The position numbers and the translations under genes were made by a program. A stretch of DNA of 64,000 nucleotides from NCBI RefSeq assembly GCF_042650885.1, contig NZ_JBHSBU010000001.1, positions 2,604,001-2,668,000 on the forward strand. Direction: 5' to 3'. The DNA comes from Chitinimonas_A lacunae (GTDB taxonomy: Bacteria; Pseudomonadota; Gammaproteobacteria; Burkholderiales; Chitinimonadaceae). Positions 53,184 to 63,759 of this stretch are shown here, one piece after another. Below the pieces are notes generated by a model. That model was not told the DNA's origin and did not search any database. It saw only the letters and a list, made by a program, of their open reading frames with translations. Position 1 is the first letter of the stretch. Every line of letters begins with the position of its first letter.

Positions 53184-53834
53184 TCAATTCTTGACTACGG
53201 CCACTTCGACACCGCTGCCTTTGAGCTGATCGCGTACCCGGTCGAGGTCCTCGATATTCTTGAACGGCCCGATACGAACCCGATGCAGCACGCCTTTGCC
53301 GTCGACCTCGCTGGTCTGGATATTGGCCTCGACCCCCATCATGGCCAGTTTGGCCTTGAGATTGTCGGCATCCTTCTCATTCTGGAAGGCGCCCAGTTGC
53401 AGATACGTGCCTTTGGGCGGCAATACCTGGGCCGGCGGTGGTGTCTCGGGCGGTTGGGCGGGTTGCGGCGGTTTTGGTTCCTTGGCGTCGCTCGATTCCA
53501 TCAGCTTGGTATAGAACTCGAACTTCTCGCCCTCGGGCTTGGCTTCAGCCGGCGCAGCACCGGGCGCCGGGTTCTGCCGTGGCACGGCGCCCTGCGGCGT
53601 CAGGACTTCGGGTTGCTTGGCATTGTGGGTGACGGTAGGCGGCGGCGTATCGGGTACGGGCTTGGTCACCTGGGTCTTGTTGGCAAACGGATTGGGGGCC
53701 CGGTTCATATAGACGACGGCCGCCACGGCGATACCGACCCCGATGCACAGCCCGATCAGCAGGCCGACCCAGATCGAACTGCTGCCGTGATGTGCCGTCC
53801 TTGATTTGCCACTGTGCTTGTAATCTTTACTCAT
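53184..53834 (-). CDS. SPOR-domain membrane protein (FtsN-like)
   Basis: The 216-residue protein has a short cytoplasmic start, one transmembrane helix (about residues 22-44), a Pro-rich linker of about 95 residues and a C-terminal SPOR domain (about 145-216, LQLGAFQNEKDADNLKAKLAMMG). SPOR domains bind denuded glycan at the division septum. The topology matches FtsN, but it is shorter than the best-known FtsN. The ATG at 53834 is preferred to one seven codons earlier. Confidence 0.88.
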   Translation of the reverse strand: MSKDYKHSGKSRTAHHGSSSIWVGLLIGLCIGVGIAVAAVVYMNRAPNPFANKTQVTKPVPDTPPPTVTHNAKQPEVLTPQGAVPRQNPAPGAAPAEAKPEGEKFEFYTKLMESSDAKEPKPPQPAQPPETPPPAQVLPPKGTYLQLGAFQNEKDADNLKAKLAMMGVEANIQTSEVDGKGVLHRVRIGPFKNIEDLDRVRDQLKGSGVEVAVVKN

Positions 53835-53929
53835 GCTTTCTAGCTCGGCGCCCATCGGGCCGACACCGGAGGGTGCAGGCCGGGCGCGGGTCGCGGCATT
53901 ATAACCAGCGCAACGGCGGGCGGCCTAAA

Positions 53930-53948
53930 TTTGCCGCGCCGCGGCAAA
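53930..53948. promoter_or_regulatory. Perfect 19-bp palindrome upstream of argH
   Basis: TTTGCCGCG-C-CGCGGCAAA overlaps the position expected for the -35 box of the argH promoter, whose -10 box TATAAT is at 53966-53971. It lies in the divergent gap to the SPOR gene. It does not resemble an ArgR box. It may be an operator for an unknown regulator. Confidence 0.5.
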
Positions 53949-53965
53949 ATGACCGGCCGTTGTCC

Positions 53966-53971
53966 TATAAT
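53966..53971 (+). promoter_or_regulatory. -10 box of the argH promoter
   Basis: A consensus TATAAT lies 33 bp before the argH start codon. The -35 region coincides with the palindrome at 53930-53948 and has no good TTGACA match. Confidence 0.55.
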
Positions 53972-54004
53972 CGCCCGTCAGTCAATTCAGTCTTGGAATC
54001 GGTC

Positions 54005-55389
<1,385 letters not shown>

Positions 55390-55390
<1 letters not shown>

Positions 55391-55857
55391 TGCATTGGCA
55401 CTGGACCCGGCTCGAACAGTTAAGCGCCCTGCAATGGCATGAAATCGGTCTGCTGCGCCAGTCCGTCTTTGTGGTCGAACAGCGCTGCCCCTACCCCGAC
55501 CTCGACCGGCTCGACCCGGTCAGTGACCACCTGCTCGGCCACGACGAGCACGGTCGGCTGGTGGCATATCTACGGCTGGTGCCGCCGGGGCTGAAATTCG
55601 ACCAGCCCTCGCTCGGTCGGGTAGTGGTGGCCCCGACGGCACGGCGCAGCCGGCTTGGCCAGGCACTGGTGGCCGAAGGGCTGGCCGGTCATGTCGCGCG
55701 CTATCCGGGCCGCCCCAATCTGATCGGTGCCCAGGCCTATCTGACCAGCTTCTACGAGTCACTCGGCTTTATCACTGTCAGCGACACCTATCTCGAAGAC
55801 GAGATTCCTCATCTCGATATGCGCTGGGACCCACCGGCCGCCGTCGCGAATTCCTGA
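55390..55857 (+). CDS. ElaA-type GNAT acetyltransferase
   Basis: The 155-residue product has the GNAT acetyl-CoA fold with the ElaA pattern. LRQSVFVVEQRCPYPDLDRLD lies near the start, then VAYLRLVPPG, the acetyl-CoA segment LGRVVVAPTARRSRLGQALV and YESLGFITVSDTYLEDEIPHLDM. The acceptor is unknown. It overlaps argH by one base and is probably translated with it. Confidence 0.88.
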
Positions 55858-56138
55858 AAAAAGCCATTGCTTGATGCGGCGGGTTATTGCCGGAAGCTCT
55901 GACAGTCCTCCACGATCCGCCGCGCCAGAATGCAAGAAGCATTCCTGCTTCCAGACTGCCTCTCTATCCGTTCCGCCCCAACCGCTTCAATAAATCCACT
56001 AAGTAGCCGTGGCTTGAATGCGCGACTATTTCTTCTGATCCTCAGCAACAGGCCCAGACCGCCCCGCCAAGCGCTGCCAGTAGCGCCGACTATAATCGGA
56101 AGCAGGGCCGGCTTTTCCGGCGCGTACTGAGGACATCC
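55858..56138. other. Gap upstream of the first diguanylate cyclase gene
   Basis: No gene is evident in these 281 bp. A TATAAT at 56091-56096, about 43 bp before the start codon, may be the -10 box of the cyclase genes; no clear -35 box accompanies it. Confidence 0.4.
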
Positions 56139-58100
56139 ATGCCGGCCGGCCTGTCCGCTCCGACGATTGCACCGCTGCCCCAGAGCGGCTGGTCGCGCTT
56201 TCTGCGCGAGCGGCGCATCGTCCTGGCCTTGATCGGCCTGACCGGTCTGGTCCTGCTGGGGCTGATCAGCTGGGAGCTGCGCCAGTCCTATCTGAGCGCA
56301 CGCAGTGCCGCCCAGCAGGCGGCGGCCAATCTGTCCTTGCTGCTGCGTGAACAGCTCGACGGGGCATTTCGCGAGACCGATCTGGTATTGCGCGATCTGG
56401 CCGGCAGCGTGGCCCGGCTGGAGCAGCCGATCGACCAGCGGCTCAACCCGGACACTCGCGCCCATCTGGCCGGGCTGATCGACGACAAGCTGGCCACCTT
56501 GCCCCAGGTCGAGAATCTGGCCCTGATCAGCGGCGATGGCGAGATGGCGCTCAATAGCGATGGACTACGGCAGCAGTCGTTCCGCCAGCGTGATTTCTTT
56601 GACCTGCTCCAGGCCAACCCCGGCCTTGAAATGACTTTTTCCAAGCCGATGCGCCTGGCGGGCGGCAGCGACCTGGGTTTTGTGATTGCCCGCCGCGTGC
56701 CCGACAGTCAGGGTGGGCTGGCCGCCGTGGTCGCTGCCACGGTTAAACTGGAATATTTCGACCAGTTGGCGCGCCGGCTCGACACCATGCCTGGCAGTGT
56801 CTTTATGCTGATCGACAACGATCTGCGTCTGGTCGGCAGACTGCCCGAGAATGCCGCTGCGATTGGCCGACAGATTCCCGACAGTGCCCGTACCGCCGCC
56901 TGGGTCGATGGCCGCAGCCAGGGCTATCTGGTCGATCGCAGCGGCCGGGGGGGCGAGGCACGTGGCTACAGTTTCCATCGCCTGGAAAATTATCCGTTTA
57001 TCGTGATCGTCGGCCTGCCCGAGAGCGCCTATCTGGGCAACTGGTGGCGCAAGGCCGGGGCGTTTGCGGCGGCTGGGCTATGCCTGCTGCTATTGATGCT
57101 GGCCACTGCCCACCGGGGCTGGCGCGAAGCCAATCTGGCGCTGGCGGTGGCCGAGGGCCAGCGTCAGGTGCTCGAACAGGAGCAGCAGTTGCGCTTATTG
57201 ATCGATACCCTGTCGCTGCCCATGCTACTGGTGCGCGAGCGCGGCGAAGTGATCGAGATTGCCAATGCAGCTGCCGCAACATTATTTGGCGTCGAAGCCC
57301 CAAAGCTGGTTGGCACTACTCTGTCGGATTATTTTCCATGGAGCGAGCATCGCGCAGAAATCGCCCATCGGCTACACGAGCAGCGTTCGGTGACCGACTA
57401 CGAGCTGCGGCTCAAGCGTCCCGAGGGCGGCAGCCTATGGACCACCCTGTCGGTCACCAGCGTGGTCTATGCCCAGGAAGCCGGCTATCTGATCAATCTC
57501 AACGACATCACCACGCGCAAGCTGGCCCAGGAAACGCTATGGCGCAAAGCAACGCTCGATCCGCTCACCGGCATTGCCAATCGCGGCTATTTTCTGGAAC
57601 GGGCCCAGACCGAATGGCTGCGCGCCATGCGCTACCACCATATGCTCGGTCTGTTGATGTTCGATCTCGACCATTTCAAACAGATCAACGACCGCTATGG
57701 CCACGCCGCAGGCGACCGGGTATTGCAAGCGTTTGCCAGCACCATCAGCGCCACGCTGCGCCAATCCGATCTGTTTGGCCGGCTCGGCGGCGAGGAATTT
57801 GCAGCGGTCCTGCCGGAGCAGAATGAAGCCGGCCTGCTCGACAGTGCCGAGCGGGCCCGCGCTGCCATCGCCGCGCTCGATATTGTGCTGGCCGAGGGCC
57901 AGATCGTGCGGGTGACGGTCAGTATCGGTGCGGCAGTGCTCGATGGACGCCAACCCGATCTGGACAGCCTGATCAAACAGGCCGATCTGGCTTTGTATGC
58001 CGCCAAACGCAATGGTCGTAACCAGGTGGTCTGTTACCCCCCGCTGCTGCAAGAATCCACCGCCGATGCCAAACCCCACCTCCCCGGAACGCCCGACTAG
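56139..58100 (+). CDS. Membrane sensor diguanylate cyclase (PAS-GGDEF), copy 1
   Basis: The 653-residue protein has a transmembrane helix (about 24-46), an extracytoplasmic sensor of about 250 residues (Cache/PDC-like), a second helix (about 305-324), a PAS domain (about 345-460) and a GGDEF domain (about 480-640). The catalytic loop is RLGGEEFAAVLPE, with an RQSD inhibitory site five residues before it, so it should make cyclic di-GMP and be product-inhibited. Its end overlaps the next cyclase gene by 35 bp. Confidence 0.9.
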   Translation: MPAGLSAPTIAPLPQSGWSRFLRERRIVLALIGLTGLVLLGLISWELRQSYLSARSAAQQAAANLSLLLREQLDGAFRETDLVLRDLAGSVARLEQPIDQRLNPDTRAHLAGLIDDKLATLPQVENLALISGDGEMALNSDGLRQQSFRQRDFFDLLQANPGLEMTFSKPMRLAGGSDLGFVIARRVPDSQGGLAAVVAATVKLEYFDQLARRLDTMPGSVFMLIDNDLRLVGRLPENAAAIGRQIPDSARTAAWVDGRSQGYLVDRSGRGGEARGYSFHRLENYPFIVIVGLPESAYLGNWWRKAGAFAAAGLCLLLLMLATAHRGWREANLALAVAEGQRQVLEQEQQLRLLIDTLSLPMLLVRERGEVIEIANAAAATLFGVEAPKLVGTTLSDYFPWSEHRAEIAHRLHEQRSVTDYELRLKRPEGGSLWTTLSVTSVVYAQEAGYLINLNDITTRKLAQETLWRKATLDPLTGIANRGYFLERAQTEWLRAMRYHHMLGLLMFDLDHFKQINDRYGHAAGDRVLQAFASTISATLRQSDLFGRLGGEEFAAVLPEQNEAGLLDSAERARAAIAALDIVLAEGQIVRVTVSIGAAVLDGRQPDLDSLIKQADLALYAAKRNGRNQVVCYPPLLQESTADAKPHLPGTPD

Positions 58101-59946
58101 TCCGGCCGCATTGTGGCTGGCCGGCTGCATCGTCCTCGGTGGGCTGTTCTTTCTCGCCGTCGAGCTCTGGTATTCCTATCATCAGGCGCTGCAACGGGCC
58201 GAGACCGACTCGGCCAATCTGTCCGAACTGCTGAGCCAGCGCATCAACGGCACCCTGATCGAAACCGATATGCTGCTACAGGAATTAAGCGGCCATATCA
58301 CGGCCGTGCCTGAGCAGATCCATCCCAACGACCCGCTGCTGTTCCTGCTCGACGAGCTGCTGCGCAACCGCCAGGGCCGCCTGGGCCAGATCGAGACACT
58401 GGAGCTGGTCAATCGCCAGGGGCTGGTCGTCAGCAGCACGGCCGAACGTGGCCGGCGGGTCGAACATACCGATTATTTCCGCCGGCTCAAGCGCGGCGAG
58501 ACCCGCTGGCTCAGCACCCCGAATATCGAAAGTGGCCAGAACCGGCTGCTGCTGGCCCGTCGGCTCGCCCCGGCCCCTATCCCGTTCCAGGGTCTGGTCA
58601 GTGCCACCATCCGGCCCGACAGCCTGCACAGCCTGTTCGGCCGGCTCGATATCGGCGGCCATAGCGCCATTGCCCTGACCGACCCCGATGCCCGGCTGGT
58701 CCTGCGTTTGCCGCCGGCCCAGCGCATCGAGCAGGGCGTGGTTATCCCGAACGCCACCGTGCTGCGTCAGGGCAGCTTTCCACGAATGGCCCGGCTTGAG
58801 TCGCCGATCGATGGGGTTGACCGGGTGTTCTATTTCCGCAAACTCGACAATTACGATCTGGTGGTGGTGGTGGGGCTGGCCAGTACCGACTATCTGGCCA
58901 GTTGGCGCATCAAGGCCGGTGTCTACGGCCTGGGCGCGCTTGGCCTATTGGCACTCGCTACCGTGCTGCTGCTGGTTTCCTTGCGTGATCGGCAGCGAGC
59001 GGCCGCACTGAGCCAGAGCGAGGCACGGTTGCGTGAGCGCGAGGCGCAGCTCCGGGTAGCGCTGACCGCCGCACCCCTGCCGATCGCCCTGATCCGGCTT
59101 GACGACAACCGCATCAGCTTTGCCAACCCGGCCTGGGAGCACCAGTTCGGCCTCAGTCCGGGTTCAGCCGAAGGCAGCCCGATCGGCCAGTGCTTTGTCC
59201 AGCCGCAGGACTACCACGAAGCACAACGGCAAGACAGCCCGCACGACGGCGTGGAGCTCACCATGCGCCGCCGCAATGGCGAGGAATTCATCGCGCTGGC
59301 CTCGTTTGCCCGGGTCAAGCTCAATGACGGCGACCGCCTGCTGATCGGTCTCAACGACATCAGCGCGCTCAAAACCCTGCAACAGGAATTGCGCCGTCAG
59401 GCCAATACCGACCCGCTCACGGGCCTGGCCAGCCGGCGCTATCTGCTGGAGATGGGGGAACAGGCCATCAAGCGGCAACGCCGCCACGGCGGCGCGCTGG
59501 CGGTGCTGATGATCGATCTCGACCGCTTCAAGACCGTCAACGACCGCTACGGCCATGGCGGTGGTGATGAGGTATTGCGCCGCTTTGCCCGTATCTGCCA
59601 TGAGCAGTTGCGCGAAAGCGATCTGATCGGCCGGCTGGGCGGCGAGGAGTTTCTGGCGCTGCTGCCGCAGACCGGGCTCGAAGGTGCGCTCAGCATGGCC
59701 GAGCGGCTGCGGCTGGCGGTCGAACTTCAGCCGGTCAAACTCGGGCCCGATACCGAAATCGCCGTCACCATCAGCCTGGGCGTGGCCTTGCTACAGCATG
59801 GCGAGTCGCTGGAAAAGCTGCTGGCCCGGGCAGATCAGGCGCTCTATGCGGCCAAGGAAGAGGGGCGCAACCGAGTGGTGGTCTGGTCGTCACGGCTGGA
59901 GAAGAATGCGGAACCGCCCGCGCAGGACGGGGGCGATCTTTACTGA
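58066..59946 (+). CDS. Membrane sensor diguanylate cyclase (PAS-GGDEF), copy 2
   Basis: This 626-residue protein has the same layout as its neighbour: helix (about 14-36), extracytoplasmic sensor, second helix (about 282-306), PAS and GGDEF with RLGGEEFLALLPQ and an RESD inhibitory site. The two look like a tandem duplication with diverged sensors. The ATG at 58066 lies inside the end of the first gene, which implies coupling. A later start near 58115 would trim about 16 residues and remains possible. Confidence 0.88.
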   Translation: MPNPTSPERPTSPAALWLAGCIVLGGLFFLAVELWYSYHQALQRAETDSANLSELLSQRINGTLIETDMLLQELSGHITAVPEQIHPNDPLLFLLDELLRNRQGRLGQIETLELVNRQGLVVSSTAERGRRVEHTDYFRRLKRGETRWLSTPNIESGQNRLLLARRLAPAPIPFQGLVSATIRPDSLHSLFGRLDIGGHSAIALTDPDARLVLRLPPAQRIEQGVVIPNATVLRQGSFPRMARLESPIDGVDRVFYFRKLDNYDLVVVVGLASTDYLASWRIKAGVYGLGALGLLALATVLLLVSLRDRQRAAALSQSEARLREREAQLRVALTAAPLPIALIRLDDNRISFANPAWEHQFGLSPGSAEGSPIGQCFVQPQDYHEAQRQDSPHDGVELTMRRRNGEEFIALASFARVKLNDGDRLLIGLNDISALKTLQQELRRQANTDPLTGLASRRYLLEMGEQAIKRQRRHGGALAVLMIDLDRFKTVNDRYGHGGGDEVLRRFARICHEQLRESDLIGRLGGEEFLALLPQTGLEGALSMAERLRLAVELQPVKLGPDTEIAVTISLGVALLQHGESLEKLLARADQALYAAKEEGRNRVVVWSSRLEKNAEPPAQDGGDLY

Positions 59947-60033
59947 GGGAATGGCTAAGGTAAATAAAACAGGAAAAGCAGGTGCTAGAGAGAGAGCAGA
60001 TAATTTGCAGAAATAAATATCTTCGTGACAATT

Positions 60034-60068
60034 AAAAACGGGAACGGCGTCCCTGTACCGTTCCCGTC
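60034..60068 (-). terminator. Intrinsic terminator after hpf
   Basis: ACGGGAACGG (60038-60047) pairs perfectly with CCGTTCCCGT (60058-60067). On the minus strand a run of U follows. Confidence 0.82.
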
Positions 60069-60089
60069 CCTCGCGCAGTTCACTTCCGG

Positions 60090-60416
60090 TCAGGCGGCCG
60101 GCTGCTGGTACTTGATGGCGTCGCTGTGACGATCACCGTAGCGCTTTTCCTTATGTTTGATGACCTGACGGTCCAGTTTGTCGGCCAGCACATCGATCGC
60201 CGCATACATATCGGCTTCGATCGCTTCCACGTGGATGTCCTTGCCACGCAGATGGACGTTGACCTCGACTTTCTGCTGCAACTTGTCCACCGACATGGTC
60301 ACGTGCATGTCGATTACGTGGTCAAAGTGCCGCGTCACACGCTCCAGCTTCGATTCCACGTAGTCGCGGATGGCCGGGGTGATGTCGAGATGATGTCCAT
60401 TGATAGTCAGATTCAT
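60090..60416 (-). CDS. hpf: Ribosome hibernation promoting factor (short HPF)
   Basis: HPF binds the 30S decoding centre and promotes ribosome dimers in stationary phase. The 108-residue protein starts MNLTINGHHLDITPAIRDYVESKLERV and contains HLRGKDIHVEAIEADMYAAIDVLADKLDRQV. It lacks the dimerisation extension of long HPF. AAAGGAG sits before the ATG at 60416; the open frame upstream of it is not coding. The position after rpoN is the common one. Confidence 0.94.
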   Translation of the reverse strand: MNLTINGHHLDITPAIRDYVESKLERVTRHFDHVIDMHVTMSVDKLQQKVEVNVHLRGKDIHVEAIEADMYAAIDVLADKLDRQVIKHKEKRYGDRHSDAIKYQQPAA

Positions 60417-60463
60417 ACTTCTCTCCTTTATGCCAAGGATGCCGCCCTGCAAGGATCGGGCGG

Positions 60464-61912
60464 CTAAAGGGACTTGCGCTGGTTCACGGGAGGGATCTGT
60501 AAGGCTTCTCGATATTTGGCGACAGTTCTGCGGGCGACGTTGATACCCTGCTTGCCTAGCGTTTCCGCCAGCACGCTGTCGCTCAGCGGTTTTTTGACGT
60601 CCTCGTTCTGGATAAGTTGCTTGATAAGGGCTTTGATGGCGGTGGCCGAACATTCACCACCGGAATCGGTATCGACATGGCTGCCGAAAAAGTATTTGAA
60701 CTCGTAGATGCCGCGCGGCGTCAGCATGTACTTCTGCGTGGTAACGCGAGAGATGGTGGATTCGTGCAAGTCAAGCTCCTCCGCGATATCCCGTAACACA
60801 AGCGGTCGCATTGCGACTTCGCCGTGCTCGAAAAAGCGTTGCTGCCGTTCGACGATGGCCTGGGCCACCCGCAAGATGGTGTCGAAGCGCTGCTGCACGT
60901 TTTTGATCAACCATTTGGCTTCCTGCAACTGACCGGCCAAATTACCGCTGTCGCGATGCTGGCGCAGCAGACTGGCATACAACTGGTTGACCCGGAGCTT
61001 GGGCATGGCCGCCTCGTTGAGCTGGGCGATCCAGCCGTTGCGCTGCTTTCTGACGACCACATCGGGGACGACATAGCGGGTATCGGATTCACCGTAACCG
61101 CCACCTGGGCGGGGCGTCATGCGCCGGATCAGATCCTGGGCGGCCTTGAGCGCCTCGTCGTCGCACTTCAGCGTTTTTTTAAGCTTACTGTAGTCTTTAT
61201 TGGCCAATAAATCGAGATGCTCGCGCACCACAGCCAGGGCCAAGGGCTGAGCTGGGTCGTCGGCCGCCCGAGCCTCGAGCTGCAAGGTCAGACAGTCTTT
61301 AAGATCGACCGCCCCCACCCCGCTTGGTTCAAGATGACGAACCAATTGCCAGGCCACCTGGAGCGCATCGAGGTCGATTTCAAGCGCCTCGGCCAGTTCT
61401 TCGGGAATCAGCGCCAGGATTTCTTCCAGCGGGGTCGAGAGATAGCCATCGTCGTCGAGCGCGTCGATGATCAGCGTCGCGACCGCCCGGTCGCAGGCCG
61501 ACAGCGGTAATAAGCCCAATTGCTCCAGCAGATGTTCGCGCAGGGTCGGCGCGCGCGCGACATTGGCCTGCGGATCGAAATAATCGTCGTCGTCGTCATG
61601 GCGGCGGCTGCCGCCGGCTTCGGACCAGTAACCTTCCCCTTCCAGATCGACCGTATCGCGTTCATCGCGCTCGGGCGGTGTTTCGCGCTCGGGCGTCGGC
61701 GCCTCGGCCGGGGCATGGTTGGGCGTACCAGGCAGCGGCAGGTCGGCATCGGTACCGTCCTCGCTGCGTTCGAGCATCGGGTTTTCGAGCAGGAAGCGTT
61801 CGATCTCCTGGTTGAGATCGAGCGTGGAAAGTTGCAGCAGTTTGATCGACTGCTGCAATTGCGGCGTCAGCGTGAGCTGTTGCGAAATCTTGAGTTGGAG
61901 ACTTTGTTTCAT
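60464..61912 (-). CDS. rpoN: RNA polymerase sigma-54 factor
   Basis: RpoN directs polymerase to -24/-12 promoters and needs activators such as NtrC. The 482-residue protein has the Gln-rich region I (LKISQQLTLTPQLQQSIKLL), an acidic linker (about 50-115), the core-binding domain and a helix-turn-helix. The C-terminal RpoN box is ARRTVAKYRE in QGINVARRTVAKYREALQIP. It is downstream of lptB and upstream of hpf, as in most proteobacteria. The glnA promoter in this window is a likely target. Confidence 0.97.
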   Translation of the reverse strand: MKQSLQLKISQQLTLTPQLQQSIKLLQLSTLDLNQEIERFLLENPMLERSEDGTDADLPLPGTPNHAPAEAPTPERETPPERDERDTVDLEGEGYWSEAGGSRRHDDDDDYFDPQANVARAPTLREHLLEQLGLLPLSACDRAVATLIIDALDDDGYLSTPLEEILALIPEELAEALEIDLDALQVAWQLVRHLEPSGVGAVDLKDCLTLQLEARAADDPAQPLALAVVREHLDLLANKDYSKLKKTLKCDDEALKAAQDLIRRMTPRPGGGYGESDTRYVVPDVVVRKQRNGWIAQLNEAAMPKLRVNQLYASLLRQHRDSGNLAGQLQEAKWLIKNVQQRFDTILRVAQAIVERQQRFFEHGEVAMRPLVLRDIAEELDLHESTISRVTTQKYMLTPRGIYEFKYFFGSHVDTDSGGECSATAIKALIKQLIQNEDVKKPLSDSVLAETLGKQGINVARRTVAKYREALQIPPVNQRKSL

Positions 61913-61938
61913 GCCGACGCAGACCGAGTGGACGGGAA

Positions 61939-62661
61939 TCAGAGACGGAAATGTTCGCCCAAGTATACCCGTCTGACACTGTCGTTATAGACGATCTCGT
62001 CGGGTGTCCCGGCGGCCAGCACCGCACCCTCGTTGATGATATAGGCGCGGTCGCAGATCCTGAGCATTTCGCGCACGCTGTGGTCGGTGATCAGCACGCC
62101 GATACCGCGTTCCTTCAGAAAACCGATGATTTTCTGGATATCGAGCACGGCAATCGGATCGACGTTGGCAAACGGCTCGTCGAGCAGAATAAAGCGCGGA
62201 TTGGCCGCCAGCGCCCGGGCGATTTCCACCCGGCGCCGCTCGCCACCCGACAGCGACAGGGCTGGGCTATCGCGCAGATGGGCTACATTGAGTTCGCGCA
62301 GCAATTCGTCGAGCCGGTGCTCGACCGCATCGGCGTTCTTCTCGTGCAGCTCCAGGATGGCCCGCACATTGTCGGCCACATTGAGGCGGCGGAAGATCGA
62401 GGCTTCCTGCGGCAGATAACCAAGACCCAGCCGGGCGCGCTGGTGAATCGGCAGACGGGTGATATCGGTGTCGTCGAGGGTGATGCGACCCTGGTCGAGC
62501 CCGACTAGGCCGACGATCATATAGAAGCTGGTGGTCTTGCCCGCGCCATTGGGGCCAAGCAGGCCGACGATCTCGCCGCTGTCGACATGCAGCGAGACAT
62601 CGCGCACCACGGTACGGGTCTTGTAGCGCTTCTGCAATTGATGGGCAGCAAGTCGGGTCAT
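61939..62661 (-). CDS. lptB: LPS export ABC transporter ATPase LptB
   Basis: LptB is the ATPase that powers extraction of LPS from the inner membrane by LptFG. The 240-residue protein has Walker A GPNGAGKTTSFYM, the signature LSGGERRRVEIARAL, Walker B FILLDEPFANVDP and the switch His in ITDHSVREML. It overlaps lptA by four bases. Confidence 0.97.
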   Translation of the reverse strand: MTRLAAHQLQKRYKTRTVVRDVSLHVDSGEIVGLLGPNGAGKTTSFYMIVGLVGLDQGRITLDDTDITRLPIHQRARLGLGYLPQEASIFRRLNVADNVRAILELHEKNADAVEHRLDELLRELNVAHLRDSPALSLSGGERRRVEIARALAANPRFILLDEPFANVDPIAVLDIQKIIGFLKERGIGVLITDHSVREMLRICDRAYIINEGAVLAAGTPDEIVYNDSVRRVYLGEHFRL

Positions 62662-63203
62662 GGCTTGACTGCCCCTTCGGCCGGACGCGGCTTGGGCGTG
62701 ATCTCCATCCGCACCTTCTGGCGCGTCTGATTGACCTTGCTCATGCCGACGGCGCGGTAGATTTCGGTCTGGGTGTTATAGGTCAGCAGATCGCCGTTGA
62801 TCTCGTCGCTGTCGGTCTTGATCCAGGCGTTGCCGGCGAACTTGGCTTCGCCGGTCTTGCTGAAATAGTCCACTCGGTCGGCCCGGCCATTGAGCATGCC
62901 GGCATCGCCATCGAGCTTCTGCTTGAAGCGCACCGGGCGGCCGCGCATCACGATGGTCTGGTTGCCCTCGGCGTCTTCCTGCACGGTGGCATGGTCGCCG
63001 CTCACTTCGAGGGTGCCCTGCACCACCTTGACTTCGCCGCTGAACGAGGCGAAGCCGTTTTTCTGGTCGCGCTCGAACTCCAGTGCCTCGACCACGATCT
63101 TCTTGTCGCGGTCGGCCTTTTCCGCCTGGGCGGCCAGCGGCCACAGCAGCGCCGCCGCCAGGGCCAGGCGCTGTAGCGTCTTAGCGCTTCTTCGGTGGGT
63201 CAT
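62658..63203 (-). CDS. lptA: LPS transport periplasmic protein LptA
   Basis: LptA forms the periplasmic bridge that carries LPS to the outer membrane. The 181-residue precursor has a signal peptide ending near AQA and an OstA-type beta-jellyroll (VVQGTLEVSGDHATVQED, MLNGRADRVDYFSKTGEAKFAGNAW). The ATG at 63203 gives the proper signal sequence and overlaps the end of lptC by 23 bp; the longer open frame has no signal character. Confidence 0.93.
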   Translation of the reverse strand: MTHRRSAKTLQRLALAAALLWPLAAQAEKADRDKKIVVEALEFERDQKNGFASFSGEVKVVQGTLEVSGDHATVQEDAEGNQTIVMRGRPVRFKQKLDGDAGMLNGRADRVDYFSKTGEAKFAGNAWIKTDSDEINGDLLTYNTQTEIYRAVGMSKVNQTRQKVRMEITPKPRPAEGAVKP

Positions 63204-63759
63204 ACTCGATTCTTCCTTGGCGATGCACCTTGAGCACCGCGCGTTCGTGATCGTATTCGAAACCATTGCCACGCATACGGCTGGTTCCGGCGTCGGCATC
63301 GACGGGCGCCTCGGAACGGGCTGCCCCGGTGACGGCATCGAATTCCACCCGGCTGGCGCGGATCACCACCGCCGGCCGCCCTTCAAACGGCGCCCGCGTC
63401 ACCGTGACGCCGCCCTCGAACCAGACCTTGTCGCCCGCTTCCGTTACCTGGGCCGTATCGCCCACCACGGTCAGCTCGGGCGTGCCCGGCAGGGTGCGCA
63501 CCAGGCGCGGCTGGTCGAATTCGGCGTTCTGGCCGCCGGGAAAGCGCCGCATCTCGGCTGCGGCCAGCCGATAGAGCGGGCGACCGTCCTGGCCAAAGGC
63601 GGTTGATGTGACCTTGCGGGCCACCAGATCGGGCGACTGCCGCACGGGACCGGGCGCAAACTGCGGCAGCTCGGTGATGAAATCCAGCCAGTAGGCCAGC
63701 CCCGCCATCAACCCGAGCAACAGCAGCGGAAAGGCGCGCGCGGCGCGGTCGGGCAGCAT
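63181..63759 (-). CDS. lptC: LPS export protein LptC
   Basis: LptC is anchored in the inner membrane and passes LPS from LptBFG to LptA. The 192-residue protein has one N-terminal transmembrane helix (about residues 8-26) and an LptC jellyroll (KVTSTAFGQDGRPLYRLAAAEMRRFPG). The ATG at 63759 overlaps the stop codon of kdsC by one base. A longer start within kdsC is unlikely, since it adds residues without family character. Confidence 0.9.
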   Translation of the reverse strand: MLPDRAARAFPLLLLGLMAGLAYWLDFITELPQFAPGPVRQSPDLVARKVTSTAFGQDGRPLYRLAAAEMRRFPGGQNAEFDQPRLVRTLPGTPELTVVGDTAQVTEAGDKVWFEGGVTVTRAPFEGRPAVVIRASRVEFDAVTGAARSEAPVDADAGTSRMRGNGFEYDHERAVLKVHRQGRIEYDPPKKR

